Assembly: GCA_964492615.1 (NCBI GenBank)
Contig: CAZBKZ010000001.1
Coordinates: 1-64,000, forward strand
From: JAABTH01 sp964492615
GTDB taxonomy: Bacteria; Bacillota; Dethiobacteria; DTU022
Length of the DNA stretch: 64,000 nt
Direction: 5' to 3'
Shown here: piece by piece, positions 27,191 to 36,215 of the stretch
Position numbering within the stretch: the first letter of the stretch is position 1
How the letters are laid out: every line of letters starts with the position of its first letter
Translations under genes and position numbers: made by a program
Notes under the pieces: generated by a model
The model's input: the letters and a program-made list of their open reading frames with translations, nothing else
What the model was told of the DNA's origin: nothing
The model's database searches: none

Positions 27191-27225
27191 AAAACGCCGT
27201 GAAAGTAACTTCACGGCGTTTTTTA
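27191..27225 (+). terminator. Strong bidirectional terminator after MttB-family gene
   Basis: ACGCCGTGAA/TTCACGGCGT stem (27194-27203 with 27210-27219) followed by six T on the plus strand and preceded by an A-run, so it can also stop the convergent UPF0210 transcript. Confidence 0.9.
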
Positions 27226-27243
27226 TGCAAGGCAAAAATCAAT

Positions 27244-28602
27244 CTAATTGCGTAAACTATGGATCGGCGCCGGGATGCGTCCTCCACGCCTTATAAATTT
27301 TTCTGCAGAAAAATTATTCACCGCCATTACCGGGGCCCTGCCTAACAGTCCCCCGAACTCGACCTTGTCACCAACTTTTTTTCCGACAGCCGGTATAATT
27401 CTTACTGCAGTAGTTTTATGATTAAAAACTCCTATTGCCGACTCATCGGCTATAATTGCTGCTATGGTTTCAACAGAAGTATCTCCCGGGATGGCAATCA
27501 TATCCAGGCCAACAGAACATACTGCTGTCATTGCTTCCAATTTTTCAATATTCAGTGCTCCATCTTCAACAGCATTGATCATTCCCGCATCTTCACTAAC
27601 TGGTATGAAGGCACCGGAAAGCCCGCCCACGTAAGATGAAGCCATTGCCCCACCCTTCTTTACTGCATCATTAAGAAGGGCCAGGGCAGCGGTAGAACCC
27701 GGTGCGCCACAGCGTTCAAGCCCGATTTCCTCAAGAATCTCCGCCACTGAATCTCCAACAGCAGGGGTGGGGGCCAGGGAGAGATCAACAATACCAAATG
27801 GAACGCCGAGGCGATCAGCAGCAGTCCTACCCACCAGCTCACCCATACGGGTAATTTTAAAAGCCATTTTTTTAATTGTTTCCGATAGTGTGCCAAGGTC
27901 CACCTGCCCGGCCCTACTGATAGCGCTTTTAACCACTCCCGGACCACTTACGCCCGTATTGATTACACAATCCGGCTCCCCAATTCCATGAAAAGCTCCT
28001 GCCATAAAAGGGTTGTCCTCAGGAACATTGGCAAATACAACCAGCTTGGCGCAGCCGATGCTATCCTTCTCCGCGGTTAATTCGGCAGTCTTTTTTATCG
28101 CTTCCGATGTCATGGTAATCGCATCCATATTAATGCCGGCCCTGGAAGTAGCCACGTTTACTGAAGCACAAACCCTTTCGGTGGAGCTTAAAGCATCAGG
28201 AATCGAATCTATCAACATTTTATCCCCACCAGTAAAACCTTTATGAACCAGCGTAGAAAAACCTCCAATAAAATTCACCCCTACCTCCTTAGCCGCGCGA
28301 TCGAGAGTACGGGCATATTCAAGGTAATTTTCAACATCACCCGCCTCAGCCACCAGGGCAATAGGCGTCACTGAAATTCTTTTATTAACTATAGGCAGCC
28401 CATATTCACGTGATATATAATCACCTGTCTCTACCAGGGAACCGGCCATGCGGGTTATTTTCTCATAAATTTTACGGCAGGCAGTACGATGATCTTCAGA
28501 ACAGCAGTCGCGCAGGCTGATACCCATGGTTATAGTCCTGATATCCAGATTCTCTTCCTGGACCATCTTGATCGTTTCCAGGATTTCTTCTATTGTTAAC
28601 AT
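27244..28602 (-). CDS. UPF0210 / DUF711 family protein
   Basis: 452-residue conserved protein of the UPF0210 (PFL-like) family, whose function is not established. It starts MLTIEEILETIKMVQEENLD, the family's typical N terminus, and has TMGISLRDC, VNFIGGFSTLVHKGFT and a Gly-rich GAPGSTAALALLNDAVKKGG. It is 15 bases downstream of an ACT-domain gene; this pair is conserved in many Firmicutes, suggesting a ligand-sensing partner. Soluble, no signal peptide. Confidence 0.88.
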   Translation of the reverse strand: MLTIEEILETIKMVQEENLDIRTITMGISLRDCCSEDHRTACRKIYEKITRMAGSLVETGDYISREYGLPIVNKRISVTPIALVAEAGDVENYLEYARTLDRAAKEVGVNFIGGFSTLVHKGFTGGDKMLIDSIPDALSSTERVCASVNVATSRAGINMDAITMTSEAIKKTAELTAEKDSIGCAKLVVFANVPEDNPFMAGAFHGIGEPDCVINTGVSGPGVVKSAISRAGQVDLGTLSETIKKMAFKITRMGELVGRTAADRLGVPFGIVDLSLAPTPAVGDSVAEILEEIGLERCGAPGSTAALALLNDAVKKGGAMASSYVGGLSGAFIPVSEDAGMINAVEDGALNIEKLEAMTAVCSVGLDMIAIPGDTSVETIAAIIADESAIGVFNHKTTAVRIIPAVGKKVGDKVEFGGLLGRAPVMAVNNFSAEKFIRRGGRIPAPIHSLRN

Positions 28603-28617
28603 GTATAATTCCCCCTG

Positions 28618-28917
28618 TTAAATGCGGTGCATGAAGTTAAAAACGTTTTCATGCTGAGTGTCAATCCTCACCTGTAGCTCTTCGCCCTTCTGGGCCAGCT
28701 GCTCTTTTAAGCCCACCAGATCGATTGATGCCTCTGCCAGATCAGCCACCAGGACCATAACAAAGAATTCCTGCATGATAGTTTGGCTGATATCAAGTAT
28801 ATTAACACTATTCTCGGCCAGGATAGCCGAAACTGCTGCGATTATTCCTACCCTGTCAGGGCCGATAACGGTAATAACAATACGATTGCCATCAGGCAGC
28901 TCTTTCATTTTATTCAT
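28618..28917 (-). CDS. ACT-domain protein (UPF0237)
   Basis: A 99-residue single ACT domain: RIVITVIGPDRVGIIAAVSA at the N terminus and the NVNFMHRI-like C-terminal NVFNFMHRI. UPF0237 proteins are presumed small-molecule-binding regulators. ATG at 28917 is preferred (GAAGGAG nine bases upstream) over an in-frame GTG six codons earlier. It forms an operon with the UPF0210 gene. Confidence 0.88.
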   Translation of the reverse strand: MNKMKELPDGNRIVITVIGPDRVGIIAAVSAILAENSVNILDISQTIMQEFFVMVLVADLAEASIDLVGLKEQLAQKGEELQVRIDTQHENVFNFMHRI

Positions 28918-29032
28918 CAGTTTATTCTCCTTCACTTCTATTCTTAAATCAGGTCAAACCCGTTCTCACAAATTATTCAAAGTGCCTAAAAAAATAATTG
29001 ATTATTCATAGACAATAGACGTGCTCTTATTA

Positions 29033-30430
29033 CTATACAACATTATTAGTGATATTAACCTTCCTGTTGAAAACAATGTCGATTATAAGAATTAAAAGAC
29101 TTGCTGCCAAACCAGGATATAGAGGGTTCAAACTGCTGCCCAGCAGTGTTCCCGTTATCACTATCAGGGGGCCGGCAACAACAGAGGTAGTTCCCGCAGC
29201 TTTTGATATTCTGCCCCTAAAAAAAATAACGGAAAGCAGAGGAAAGCAAATAGTTGCGCCACGTAATCCCAGTGAAAGGTAACTCCAGCTAAGAATCAAA
29301 ACATTGCCATCCACCACCAGGACTATTGCAAGGGCACAACCGAGAATTATAACAATCAGGATCCGGAATATTTTTAAAACCTGCCTGTCATCTGCTTCCG
29401 GCCGAAGCCGCCTGTAGATATCCCGGTTTAACATAGTGCTTACTCCCAGGGTCAATCCCGCTCCAGTACCAATAGCGGCAAGTAGCAATGTGGCCAGGAC
29501 AATTCCGGAAAACCAGGCCGGTAAATGATTAATCACAAATAAGGGAAGAGCCTGGGCCGGGTTAATATCGGGATAGTTCATCCTCATGTAAAGACCGACC
29601 AGGATCCCACCAAGGCCGATAAGCGGCGCTAATACAGCACTTAGTATTGCTCCGCTTCGCGCAGCCTTTATGTTACGGCTACTGAAAATTCCCTGAAAGT
29701 ATATCTGGCTGGAAAGCACACCGACCATCAGCGAAAAAGCAGCAGCCAGATCAGTATTTAAACCACGGCCAAAAAGGCTAAACCAGGGGAATGAAGGAAA
29801 ATAGGTACTAATTGAAACCGGTCCACCGGCCAGAAACAGGGATACAACCCCGGCAACAATCATAGCCAGACAGGTCAGCATTATCTTGGTTACCCCCATC
29901 AGTCCGGTTCCCCAGGCTCCACCAAAAACAACATACAAAACTGCCAGAACCACAGTAAGAACAGCTGAAAGAGATAAATTAAGGGGAAACATTGATGTCA
30001 ATAAAGCCATTGAAGAAAAAATCTGGGGCATAATATTAATAAACATACCTATCGACACAAATAAAGCAGCCAGCACACCAGCCCAATTACCATAACCTGA
30101 AGAAATAAACTGAGGTATAGTTTCAAAGCGGGTTTTGTGCATCGGCCCGACCAGGAATAAAGCAATGATCAGGCATCCAATCCCCCCACCAAGGGTAAAC
30201 CACCAGGCTGAGAACCCGTAAATATAAGCCAGCTGGGCAGTGCCAACCGTTGAAGCCCCGCCAACCAGTGTGCCCAGTATAGTTCCCATTACTAAAAAGG
30301 GTCCGGCTTTTCGCCCGCTAACCGAAAAATCAAGAGCAGTATGTACTTTACGCCCGGAATAAATACCTACTCCAAATACTGCAATAATAGCCAAAGCCAT
30401 ACCGGCAACATGTAATGTAGTAAGTTCCAT
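29033..30430 (-). CDS. Sodium:solute symporter family protein
   Basis: 465-residue integral membrane protein of the SSS family (LeuT fold), about 12-13 hydrophobic segments. The GRKAGPFLVMGTILGTLVGG segment in TM2 and GFSAWWFTLGGGIGC are typical. The substrate cannot be told; no neighbouring enzyme points clearly to one, though the downstream-side neighbours are carbohydrate-related. The short gaps and shared strand allow cotranscription with the cyclase-zwf-gnd set upstream. Confidence 0.88.
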   Translation of the reverse strand: MELTTLHVAGMALAIIAVFGVGIYSGRKVHTALDFSVSGRKAGPFLVMGTILGTLVGGASTVGTAQLAYIYGFSAWWFTLGGGIGCLIIALFLVGPMHKTRFETIPQFISSGYGNWAGVLAALFVSIGMFINIMPQIFSSMALLTSMFPLNLSLSAVLTVVLAVLYVVFGGAWGTGLMGVTKIMLTCLAMIVAGVVSLFLAGGPVSISTYFPSFPWFSLFGRGLNTDLAAAFSLMVGVLSSQIYFQGIFSSRNIKAARSGAILSAVLAPLIGLGGILVGLYMRMNYPDINPAQALPLFVINHLPAWFSGIVLATLLLAAIGTGAGLTLGVSTMLNRDIYRRLRPEADDRQVLKIFRILIVIILGCALAIVLVVDGNVLILSWSYLSLGLRGATICFPLLSVIFFRGRISKAAGTTSVVAGPLIVITGTLLGSSLNPLYPGLAASLLILIIDIVFNRKVNITNNVV

Positions 30431-30505
30431 TATCTAATATATCCTTTAAAATTCTATTCTTCTCCGGTTAACAATACGGGTATATTGAGTCATTATATCA
30501 CTGAA

Positions 30506-31177
30506 TCAGGCTTTACATCCGTAATTTTCGAAGGGCAGCAATAAGGCTCGGGCAGGCAAAGCTTCGACTCCGCCAATTTTCAAAGGAAACAATGCCAGTG
30601 TATATAAACCCTGCGGAGGCTGAACCAGCTTTAAACCCTCAAGAACCCAGATGCCGCTTTTCAGTAATGCTTTATGAGTTAGGTGCCCCGGTTGATCCCG
30701 TTCAATACCGAGAGCATCCAGCCCTACCCCGGAAACTTTCTTATCAGCCAGATACGCTGCTCCTTCGACCGCTAAAAAAGTAAACTGAAAGTTGAAATTC
30801 TCATTTCTTGAATTAAGCGTTTTTAAAAGAACAGCATATCCCGGTTGAATGGACAATCCGGCTTTGTTCAATTCTTTCTCTTTGTCCCGCAGCTCATGCT
30901 CCCCGATTCGGTCTTTTTGCAAATCACTAAAATCGAGCAACAGGGCCGGGGTAAAAAAATTACTTTCACGCCAGTGGTTCGAATCAGCTCCGTCAGGTAT
31001 AATATGCAAGGGCATATCAACATGCGTGCCGCTATGCAGGTCAAAATCAAGACGAGTTTCATAAACTGAATTATTACTAAAGTTACGCGTATTTATAAAG
31101 CGGGGCTTCTTTTCATCCCTGTTTTTATAAACAGCCATTGCGGGCTCAATAGTCATCGAAATATCATAGATCTCCAT
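30506..31177 (-). CDS. Cyclase-family hydrolase (kynurenine formamidase-like)
   Basis: About 223 residues. The metal-binding signature HSGTHVDMPLH (HxGTHxDxPxH) is intact near residue 55-65, defining the cyclase/kynurenine formamidase/isatin hydrolase superfamily, which hydrolyses amide or lactam bonds with Mn or Zn. VGLDALGIE and the C-terminal GVEALPARALLLP are also typical. The ATG at 31177 avoids an overlap with zwf. It lies directly after zwf, with no kynurenine genes nearby, so a tryptophan-catabolic role is unsupported. Confidence 0.82.
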   Translation of the reverse strand: MEIYDISMTIEPAMAVYKNRDEKKPRFINTRNFSNNSVYETRLDFDLHSGTHVDMPLHIIPDGADSNHWRESNFFTPALLLDFSDLQKDRIGEHELRDKEKELNKAGLSIQPGYAVLLKTLNSRNENFNFQFTFLAVEGAAYLADKKVSGVGLDALGIERDQPGHLTHKALLKSGIWVLEGLKLVQPPQGLYTLALFPLKIGGVEALPARALLLPFENYGCKA

Positions 31178-31191
31178 ATTCACATATCCTT

Positions 31192-32655
31192 TCAACTCCA
31201 CCATCTAACCTTTCCCCCCGATAAAATTGAATCGGCCTGTCGAGGTCCCCAGCTCGCAGGCTCATAAAGATTCAACTTGCCTGAGCCGGCTTTATAACTC
31301 TTAAACAATTCGTCAATCAAGGTCCAGGAACTCTCTATTTCATTCCAGCTGCTAAACCTTGACTTGTCACCTTGAATAGCATCTTCAATTAAACACTCAT
31401 AAGCTTCAGGTGAATTGATCAGGAATGCACAAGGCTGGCAGAAATCCATTTCTGCCGGGACTATTTCAATAGCCGATCCCGGTTTCTTTATGTTGAATTG
31501 GAAGGCCAGACCTTCCTGCGGCTGGACCTTGATTACCAGCAGATTTAGCAAACGGTTTTTCTCAAGACTGAGGGTATTCAAAATCAGGTTAACATCGTTG
31601 CTAAGGGGTTCTTTGAACTGGATTGTTACCCTGGCCTGTTTTTCCTCCAGTTTTTTCCCTGTTCTCAGGTAAAATGGCACACCCTGCCAGCGGGGTGTAT
31701 TCACCGCCAGCTTCAAAGCACTGTATGTTTCGGTTGATGAATCAGTCGCGACATCTTTCTCTTCCAGGTAACCCCTGTATTGGCCCAGTACCATTGTTGT
31801 ATCTATTTTATCGCCCGGCCAGGGAGTAAGCGCTCTGATCAGGTTGACCTTGCTGCTCACAATCCGTTCTTCATCGATAGATCTCAAAGGTTCCATCGCT
31901 GTCACAGCCAGCATCTGCAAAAGGTGACTCTGGACCATGTCGCGCATAGCCCCGGTTCGATCGTAATAATCACCACGAATACCAATCCCATCATTTTCAG
32001 CAACGGTAATTTGAACATTATCAATATAATCCTTATTCCAAAGTGGTTCAAAAACTGTATTGACGAAACGGACAACCATGATATTCTGAAGCATTTCCTT
32101 CCCAAGGTAATGATCAACCCGGTAAATATTACGGTCGCTGAAAGAAGCACAAAAAGCTTTATTCAGATCGCGAGCTGTTGCAAGGTCCTGACCAAACGGC
32201 TTTTCTATCATAATACGACGCCATCCTTCTAGCTCGCCTTCAGACATAGGGCCGGAAAAGTTTTTAGCAATTGGCAGGAAAAGATGCGGTCCTACAGCGA
32301 GATAGTAGAGATAGTTGTGCACTGCTTCTTTCTGATTGGTATGGTCCTGAATAAATGTTTTAATAACTTGAAATGAAGCTGGATCTTCCACATCACTGCT
32401 AATGTATTGAATCCTGGTTGCAAATGAATGCCATGCATCCGGATCCCATGTCTGAGTTGAAAATTCTGCAACAGCAGCAGATAGTAGCTCTCTGTAACCC
32501 GCCGTGTTATGTTCTTTCCGTCCTACTCCTATTACGGAAAACTTATCCGGCAGTTTATCCTCAAGCTGCATATTATAGAGAGCCGGCATCAACTTGCGTC
32601 TGGCCAGATCACCAGTTCCGCCAAAAATTACCATGGTGCAGTCATCTTTGTGCAA
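31192..32655 (-). CDS. zwf: Glucose-6-phosphate dehydrogenase
   Basis: Oxidises glucose-6-phosphate to 6-phosphogluconolactone. 487 residues with the coenzyme loop IFGGTGDLARRKLMPALYNM, the catalytic RVDHYLGKEMLQNI (His-Asp region) and WQGVPFYLRTGKKL. It lies 23 bases after gnd. A 6-phosphogluconolactonase gene is not next to it. Confidence 0.95.
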   Translation of the reverse strand: MHKDDCTMVIFGGTGDLARRKLMPALYNMQLEDKLPDKFSVIGVGRKEHNTAGYRELLSAAVAEFSTQTWDPDAWHSFATRIQYISSDVEDPASFQVIKTFIQDHTNQKEAVHNYLYYLAVGPHLFLPIAKNFSGPMSEGELEGWRRIMIEKPFGQDLATARDLNKAFCASFSDRNIYRVDHYLGKEMLQNIMVVRFVNTVFEPLWNKDYIDNVQITVAENDGIGIRGDYYDRTGAMRDMVQSHLLQMLAVTAMEPLRSIDEERIVSSKVNLIRALTPWPGDKIDTTMVLGQYRGYLEEKDVATDSSTETYSALKLAVNTPRWQGVPFYLRTGKKLEEKQARVTIQFKEPLSNDVNLILNTLSLEKNRLLNLLVIKVQPQEGLAFQFNIKKPGSAIEIVPAEMDFCQPCAFLINSPEAYECLIEDAIQGDKSRFSSWNEIESSWTLIDELFKSYKAGSGKLNLYEPASWGPRQADSILSGGKVRWWS

Positions 32656-32678
32656 ACGATAGCCCCCATTCTCAATCT

Positions 32679-33575
32679 TTAAGCTTCAACAACCTCATGT
32701 CCCCCAAACTCTCGTCGCAGACCGGCCACCACCCGGGCAGCAAAACTGTTTTCCTGCTCTGAACTATAACGAGCATAAAGAGCCTGTGTAATGACCGGCA
32801 ACGGCACCTTGCGCTGCAAAGCTTCGTCCACTGTCCAGCTCCCTGTTCCTGAAGATCCGGCGACCCCTTTGATTAAATCGAGGTGAGGATCTTCTGCCAG
32901 CATTCGGGCAGTCAACTCAATTAACCAGCTCCGGATTACCGAACCATTATTCCAGAGACTGGCAACCGCGCTTAAATCAAGTTCATACGGCCCCCTGTCC
33001 ATCAGTTCGAAACCTTCTGCTATCGCCTGCATCATACCATACTCAATTCCATTGTGGATCATTTTCACATAATGACCCGATCCATTCTCTCCGACCCGCA
33101 ACAAACCATTATCATGGCATAAGCTTTTAAGAAGCGGTTCCAGATGTTTGTAAACATCTTTTGTGGAACCAATCATCATGCAGGCCCCATGACGCGCTCC
33201 TGAAGGACCGCCGCTTATTCCAAGATCAGCATAAGCCAAATCATGCTCTTTTAACTTCTCCGCTCTTCGAATTGATTCACGGTAATGTGAATTGCCTCCG
33301 TCAATAATAATGTCTCCCGGTGAAAGTAAGGGAATAAACGAGTCGATCATTCTGTCAACTACTTCTCCTGCCGGAACCATGAGCCAGATTATCCGGCGGT
33401 CGTCAAAGCGTGCAACAAATTCAGCAGCACTACTTGTCCCACTTATCCCTTCACTATTAAACTGGCCGGCACGGAAAGGGCTACGGCTCAATGCAAATAC
33501 TTTATGCCCATTATCGAGCATATTAAGGGCCAGGGGATAACCCATCTTACCAAGACCAACCAACCCCACTTCCAT
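32679..33575 (-). CDS. gnd: 6-phosphogluconate dehydrogenase, short (YqeC/GndA-like) type
   Basis: 298-residue decarboxylating dehydrogenase, shorter than the classical 470-residue enzyme. Features: N-terminal VGLVGLGKMGYPLALNML, IIDGGNSHYRESIRRAE, catalytic GHYVKMIHNGIEYGMMQAI. The short form is often NAD-dependent; that is inference here. The ATG at 33575 with GAGAGGTG upstream is preferred to a 20-residue upstream extension. First gene of the zwf pair. Confidence 0.93.
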   Translation of the reverse strand: MEVGLVGLGKMGYPLALNMLDNGHKVFALSRSPFRAGQFNSEGISGTSSAAEFVARFDDRRIIWLMVPAGEVVDRMIDSFIPLLSPGDIIIDGGNSHYRESIRRAEKLKEHDLAYADLGISGGPSGARHGACMMIGSTKDVYKHLEPLLKSLCHDNGLLRVGENGSGHYVKMIHNGIEYGMMQAIAEGFELMDRGPYELDLSAVASLWNNGSVIRSWLIELTARMLAEDPHLDLIKGVAGSSGTGSWTVDEALQRKVPLPVITQALYARYSSEQENSFAARVVAGLRREFGGHEVVEA

Positions 33576-33672
33576 GGCGAACACCTCTCTCAATTTATTA
33601 AACATTTTTTTTACATTATTACTGTAATTATTCATATCTTACCTCAATTCGAGTGCTCTAACAATTTAAAAT

Positions 33673-33705
33673 ATTGAGGCCCGTTATATCCTAACGGGCC
33701 TCAAT
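33673..33705 (-). terminator. Hairpin downstream of hsp20
   Basis: A 14-bp perfect stem ATTGAGGCCCGTTA with its complement and a 5-base loop. On the minus strand it is followed by a short T-rich stretch, so it ends the hsp20 transcript and may also insulate gnd. Confidence 0.75.
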
Positions 33706-33730
33706 ATTCCGGTACTTTTTTAAATTCTAA

Positions 33731-34168
33731 TCATGCTTCTTTAATCTTTATAGTGCGGCTCTTCAGCTCATCAATCTTGGGCATCTCAATTTTCAAAACC
33801 CCTGCCTTGTAACTGGCCTCAACCTGGTCCGATTTTATCGGAACGGGAAGTTTGAAGCTGCGGTAAAACTTCCCTCCCGTTCTTTCCTGCCAAAGCAACT
33901 CCCCCTGGGCATCCTGCATGGCAACCTCTCCAGAGATAGTCAGGGTATCATTGTTGGTAGTCACTTCAACATCGTTAATATTTACTCCAGGCAGGTTAAT
34001 CATGGCCACAAGGGCATTTTCTGTATTGTAAAGGTCAACCTGCGGATAAGATCCCTGCCCGCTTACAGGCCAGTTGCGAAAGAATGCATCAGCAAATACT
34101 GAGTCGATTCCAGAGCGGATCCGGTCCATCTCACCACCTGAATTTCTTTTGACTAGATCTCTCATCAT
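33731..34168 (-). CDS. Hsp20-family small heat shock protein
   Basis: 145-residue ATP-independent holdase. The alpha-crystallin domain runs from about residue 35 to 140, with the conserved AxxxxGVL motif seen as ASYKAGVLKIEMPK and a short C-terminal RTIKIKEA tail with the I-x-I anchor. ATG at 34168 has GGGAGG at ideal spacing; a five-residue extension is rejected. A perfect CIRCE operator 30 bases upstream predicts HrcA repression. Confidence 0.94.
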   Translation of the reverse strand: MMRDLVKRNSGGEMDRIRSGIDSVFADAFFRNWPVSGQGSYPQVDLYNTENALVAMINLPGVNINDVEVTTNNDTLTISGEVAMQDAQGELLWQERTGGKFYRSFKLPVPIKSDQVEASYKAGVLKIEMPKIDELKSRTIKIKEA

Positions 34169-34197
34169 GGCTATACCTCCCATTAATTAGGTTAATT

Positions 34198-34224
34198 TTA
34201 GCACTCTCCGTATCAGAGTGCTAA
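34198..34224 (-). promoter_or_regulatory. CIRCE operator (HrcA binding site)
   Basis: Exact match to the consensus TTAGCACTC-N9-GAGTGCTAA. It lies between the promoter and the hsp20 start, so binding of HrcA should block transcription until heat stress. Confidence 0.95.
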
Positions 34225-34228
34225 GTAT

Positions 34229-34257
34229 ATTATGATATTTTTTTTTATGTCGATCAA
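34229..34257 (-). promoter_or_regulatory. Sigma-A promoter of hsp20
   Basis: Minus strand TTGATC, 17-base spacer, CATAAT, immediately upstream of the CIRCE element, which would then overlap the transcription start. Confidence 0.65.
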
Positions 34258-34362
34258 GCGACATTATATTAATTTTAGGGCAATTATACGTCATTTATCT
34301 GGTTGTAATGAAAATATAATGCTAATTCTCATTATTATAGTCTTTTCCTTTAAATTACGCAT

Positions 34363-34396
34363 AAAAACAAGAAAGCCATACCCTCCGGTATGGCTT
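34363..34396 (-). terminator. Terminator of the 56-residue Cys-rich gene
   Basis: AAGCCATACC/GGTATGGCTT 10-bp stem with a four-base loop, followed on the minus strand by TTCTTGTTTTTAT. Confidence 0.75.
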
Positions 34397-34427
34397 ATAG
34401 ATAATTACAATAGCGCTATTTAAACAA

Positions 34428-34598
34428 TTACCTTCCCCTGTAAATAGCCTCAATGTAGCATTTTTTACAATCACTGCAATAGTCAATGTTGAAACCCCGA
34501 GTACCGTAACAGGGGCTGCCAAAATTAACAGGTTTGTTCAACTTAATTTTACCGGCAGTTTTTAAAGGTGTTAATTTACTTTTACCATCATTCTTCAT
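34428..34598 (-). CDS. Small Cys-rich protein, 56 residues
   Basis: Too short for usual gene calling but well supported: ATG with GGGAGG at good spacing, a terminator just downstream and a plausible promoter upstream. The N-terminal half is Lys-rich; the C-terminal half has four cysteines, Cys30, then Cys41, Cys44 and Cys47 in YCSDCKKCY. That pattern could bind Zn or an Fe-S cluster. I do not recognise the family. The conserved-looking PCYGTRGFNIDYC stretch suggests a real protein. Confidence 0.7.
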   Translation of the reverse strand: MKNDGKSKLTPLKTAGKIKLNKPVNFGSPCYGTRGFNIDYCSDCKKCYIEAIYRGR

Positions 34599-34668
34599 TA
34601 TAAATGCCTCCCTTGGCGCAGATTGATTAATTATTTACTACTCCGGTTATTCTTTAAACTGTAGTCGG

Positions 34669-34697
34669 AGTATTTTGCTTGTAACTCTTTACTTCAA
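34669..34697 (-). promoter_or_regulatory. Candidate promoter of the small Cys-rich gene
   Basis: Minus strand TTGAAG, 17-base spacer, AATACT. An inverted repeat with TACTCCG/CGGAGTA arms about 19 bases apart overlaps the -10 side and could be an operator or leader stem. Confidence 0.4.
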
Positions 34698-34810
34698 TTG
34701 ACATTATAACAGCTTTTCGTCGAAAAATAGTAATAATCGGTCCTATATTAATAATCTGTATAGCCATAACCAAAAGTCTATGACTGCCCATTTACTTCTA
34801 ATCTAAAGAT

Positions 34811-34840
34811 AAAAAAACCCACTGTAATTGCACAGAGGTT
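34811..34840 (-). terminator. Terminator of tRNA-Gly
   Basis: Imperfect ACCTCTG/CAGTGGGT stem followed by seven T on the minus strand, about 40 bases beyond the tRNA 3' end. Confidence 0.7.
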
Positions 34841-34877
34841 TATACAGATTTGATAATTGTCGTTGCAATTAAATAAA

Positions 34878-34951
34878 TGGAGCGGGTGATGGGAATCGAA
34901 CCCACGTATCCAGCTTGGAAGGCTGGGGCTCTACCATTGAGCTACACCCGC
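34878..34951 (-). tRNA. tRNA-Gly (anticodon TCC), CCA encoded
   Basis: Complete cloverleaf on the minus strand: acceptor GCGGGTG/CACCCGC, D-arm GCTC..GAGC, anticodon arm CCAGC-CTTCCAA-GCTGG, T-arm with GGTTCGATTCC, discriminator T and encoded CCA. Anticodon TCC reads GGA/GGG. Confidence 0.96.
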
Positions 34952-35120
34952 AGAAATATAAAATGTAATAGTCTTGTTTTTCTCTTTATAATATAAACGT
35001 TTCATTGAAGGATTGCAAGTATTTTCTCTTTAACATCATTATCACTGAGGCAACCGGTTGTAATAACGGGTTGCCTCAGAATATAAGAATGCTCAACCTT
35101 AGGCTTTTGAGTTACTGGTT

Positions 35121-36215
35121 CTACCGGTCAAGGCAGGCTTTGGCCAGCAACTCAATAAGTTCAAACACCTGCCCCTTCTCTCCCTGTAAAGCTTCCCTGC
35201 AGAAAGGACAGGCAGTTGCTATTAATGCATTTTCATTAAAATCATTCAACCTCCTGGCGGCAACTGCAGCAGCAGTTTCAGGGAAGGAAAGCTGGAACAT
35301 CCTTCCCCCGCCGCAGCAGTGGGTCTCTTTACCACTGGCATAAGGCTCTATTACCTCCAGCCCAGGAATTGAGCCAAGCAGTTCACGCGGTTCATCAACC
35401 ATATTAGCTGTTCTGGCCCATATGCAGGGGTCATGGTAGCTAATTTTCCCAAAATCCAGGGAATGCGGATTTAGCCGCCCTTCCCGGACCAAACCGAGAA
35501 AATAAGATGGTCCATCGACCACTTCAACTTCCAGTTCATACCCCCAGGCAGGATAACGTTCGTTAAAGGTTTGCCAACACTCGGGGCAGCTGGTTACCAG
35601 TTTTTTCGCCCCGCTATCCTTTATCTTGCGACAGTTTTCTTCGGCTAGGCGGGATACCAAATCCATATCTCCCCAGGTTTCAGCAGGATATCCACAGCAA
35701 TCTTCCTCTATCATTGCATAACCAACATCGGCTTTTTGTAATAGTTTCTTTGCCATTTCCACAGAGTTCACGTTGTTGGCCAGGGAAGTGCAGCCGGCAA
35801 AATATACTATATCTACTTTATCTCCGTTCACTTCGGCCATGCCCGATTCCTTCCGTCCATACGGGCTGCTGTATTTTTTCAGGTTATTCAGGTACGGCTC
35901 CCATTCCGGAAGGTTAATATCAGCTTTTTTCTCACCGATACGGGCATGAAGAAGTTCATCACAAAGGTTAAGATCCGGAAAAGGGCAGAGCAAGGTACAG
36001 TTCCGGCAGCCCAGGCAGTTGGAAACAGCTTCAAGCAATTCTTTGTTCCATGAGAGATAACTCTCCTGAACCAGAGCAGCCTGCCTGGCTTTGCCCGCAG
36101 GGGCAACAGCCTCGCGCCCGGTGACCTGCAGGACAGGACAATCACAGCGGCAAAGATTGGGGCAAAGGGCACAGTTTAGAAGTTGTTCCATATCAACCTT
36201 TTTTATTTTGGCCAT
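35121..36215 (-). CDS. CCG-domain Fe-S protein (GlcF/LldE/HdrD-like)
   Basis: 364-residue electron-transfer subunit. An N-terminal ferredoxin-like region (CALCPNLCRCDCPV and CLGCRNCTLLCPFPDL) is followed by two cysteine-rich CCG domains: FAGC...EDCCGYP...SCPEC and HDPC...HCCGGG...ACPFC, both complete. Such subunits accept electrons from an FAD-dependent 2-hydroxyacid dehydrogenase. It overlaps the FAD oxidase gene by 13 bases, with GGAGG before the ATG, so the two form one enzyme. The electron acceptor is unknown. Confidence 0.88.
   Translation of the reverse strand: MAKIKKVDMEQLLNCALCPNLCRCDCPVLQVTGREAVAPAGKARQAALVQESYLSWNKELLEAVSNCLGCRNCTLLCPFPDLNLCDELLHARIGEKKADINLPEWEPYLNNLKKYSSPYGRKESGMAEVNGDKVDIVYFAGCTSLANNVNSVEMAKKLLQKADVGYAMIEEDCCGYPAETWGDMDLVSRLAEENCRKIKDSGAKKLVTSCPECWQTFNERYPAWGYELEVEVVDGPSYFLGLVREGRLNPHSLDFGKISYHDPCIWARTANMVDEPRELLGSIPGLEVIEPYASGKETHCCGGGRMFQLSFPETAAAVAARRLNDFNENALIATACPFCREALQGEKGQVFELIELLAKACLDR

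Noticed and set aside
30506..31177. Kynurenine formamidase of tryptophan degradation
   Set aside because: Only the superfamily motif supports it; no kynureninase or dioxygenase gene is nearby.
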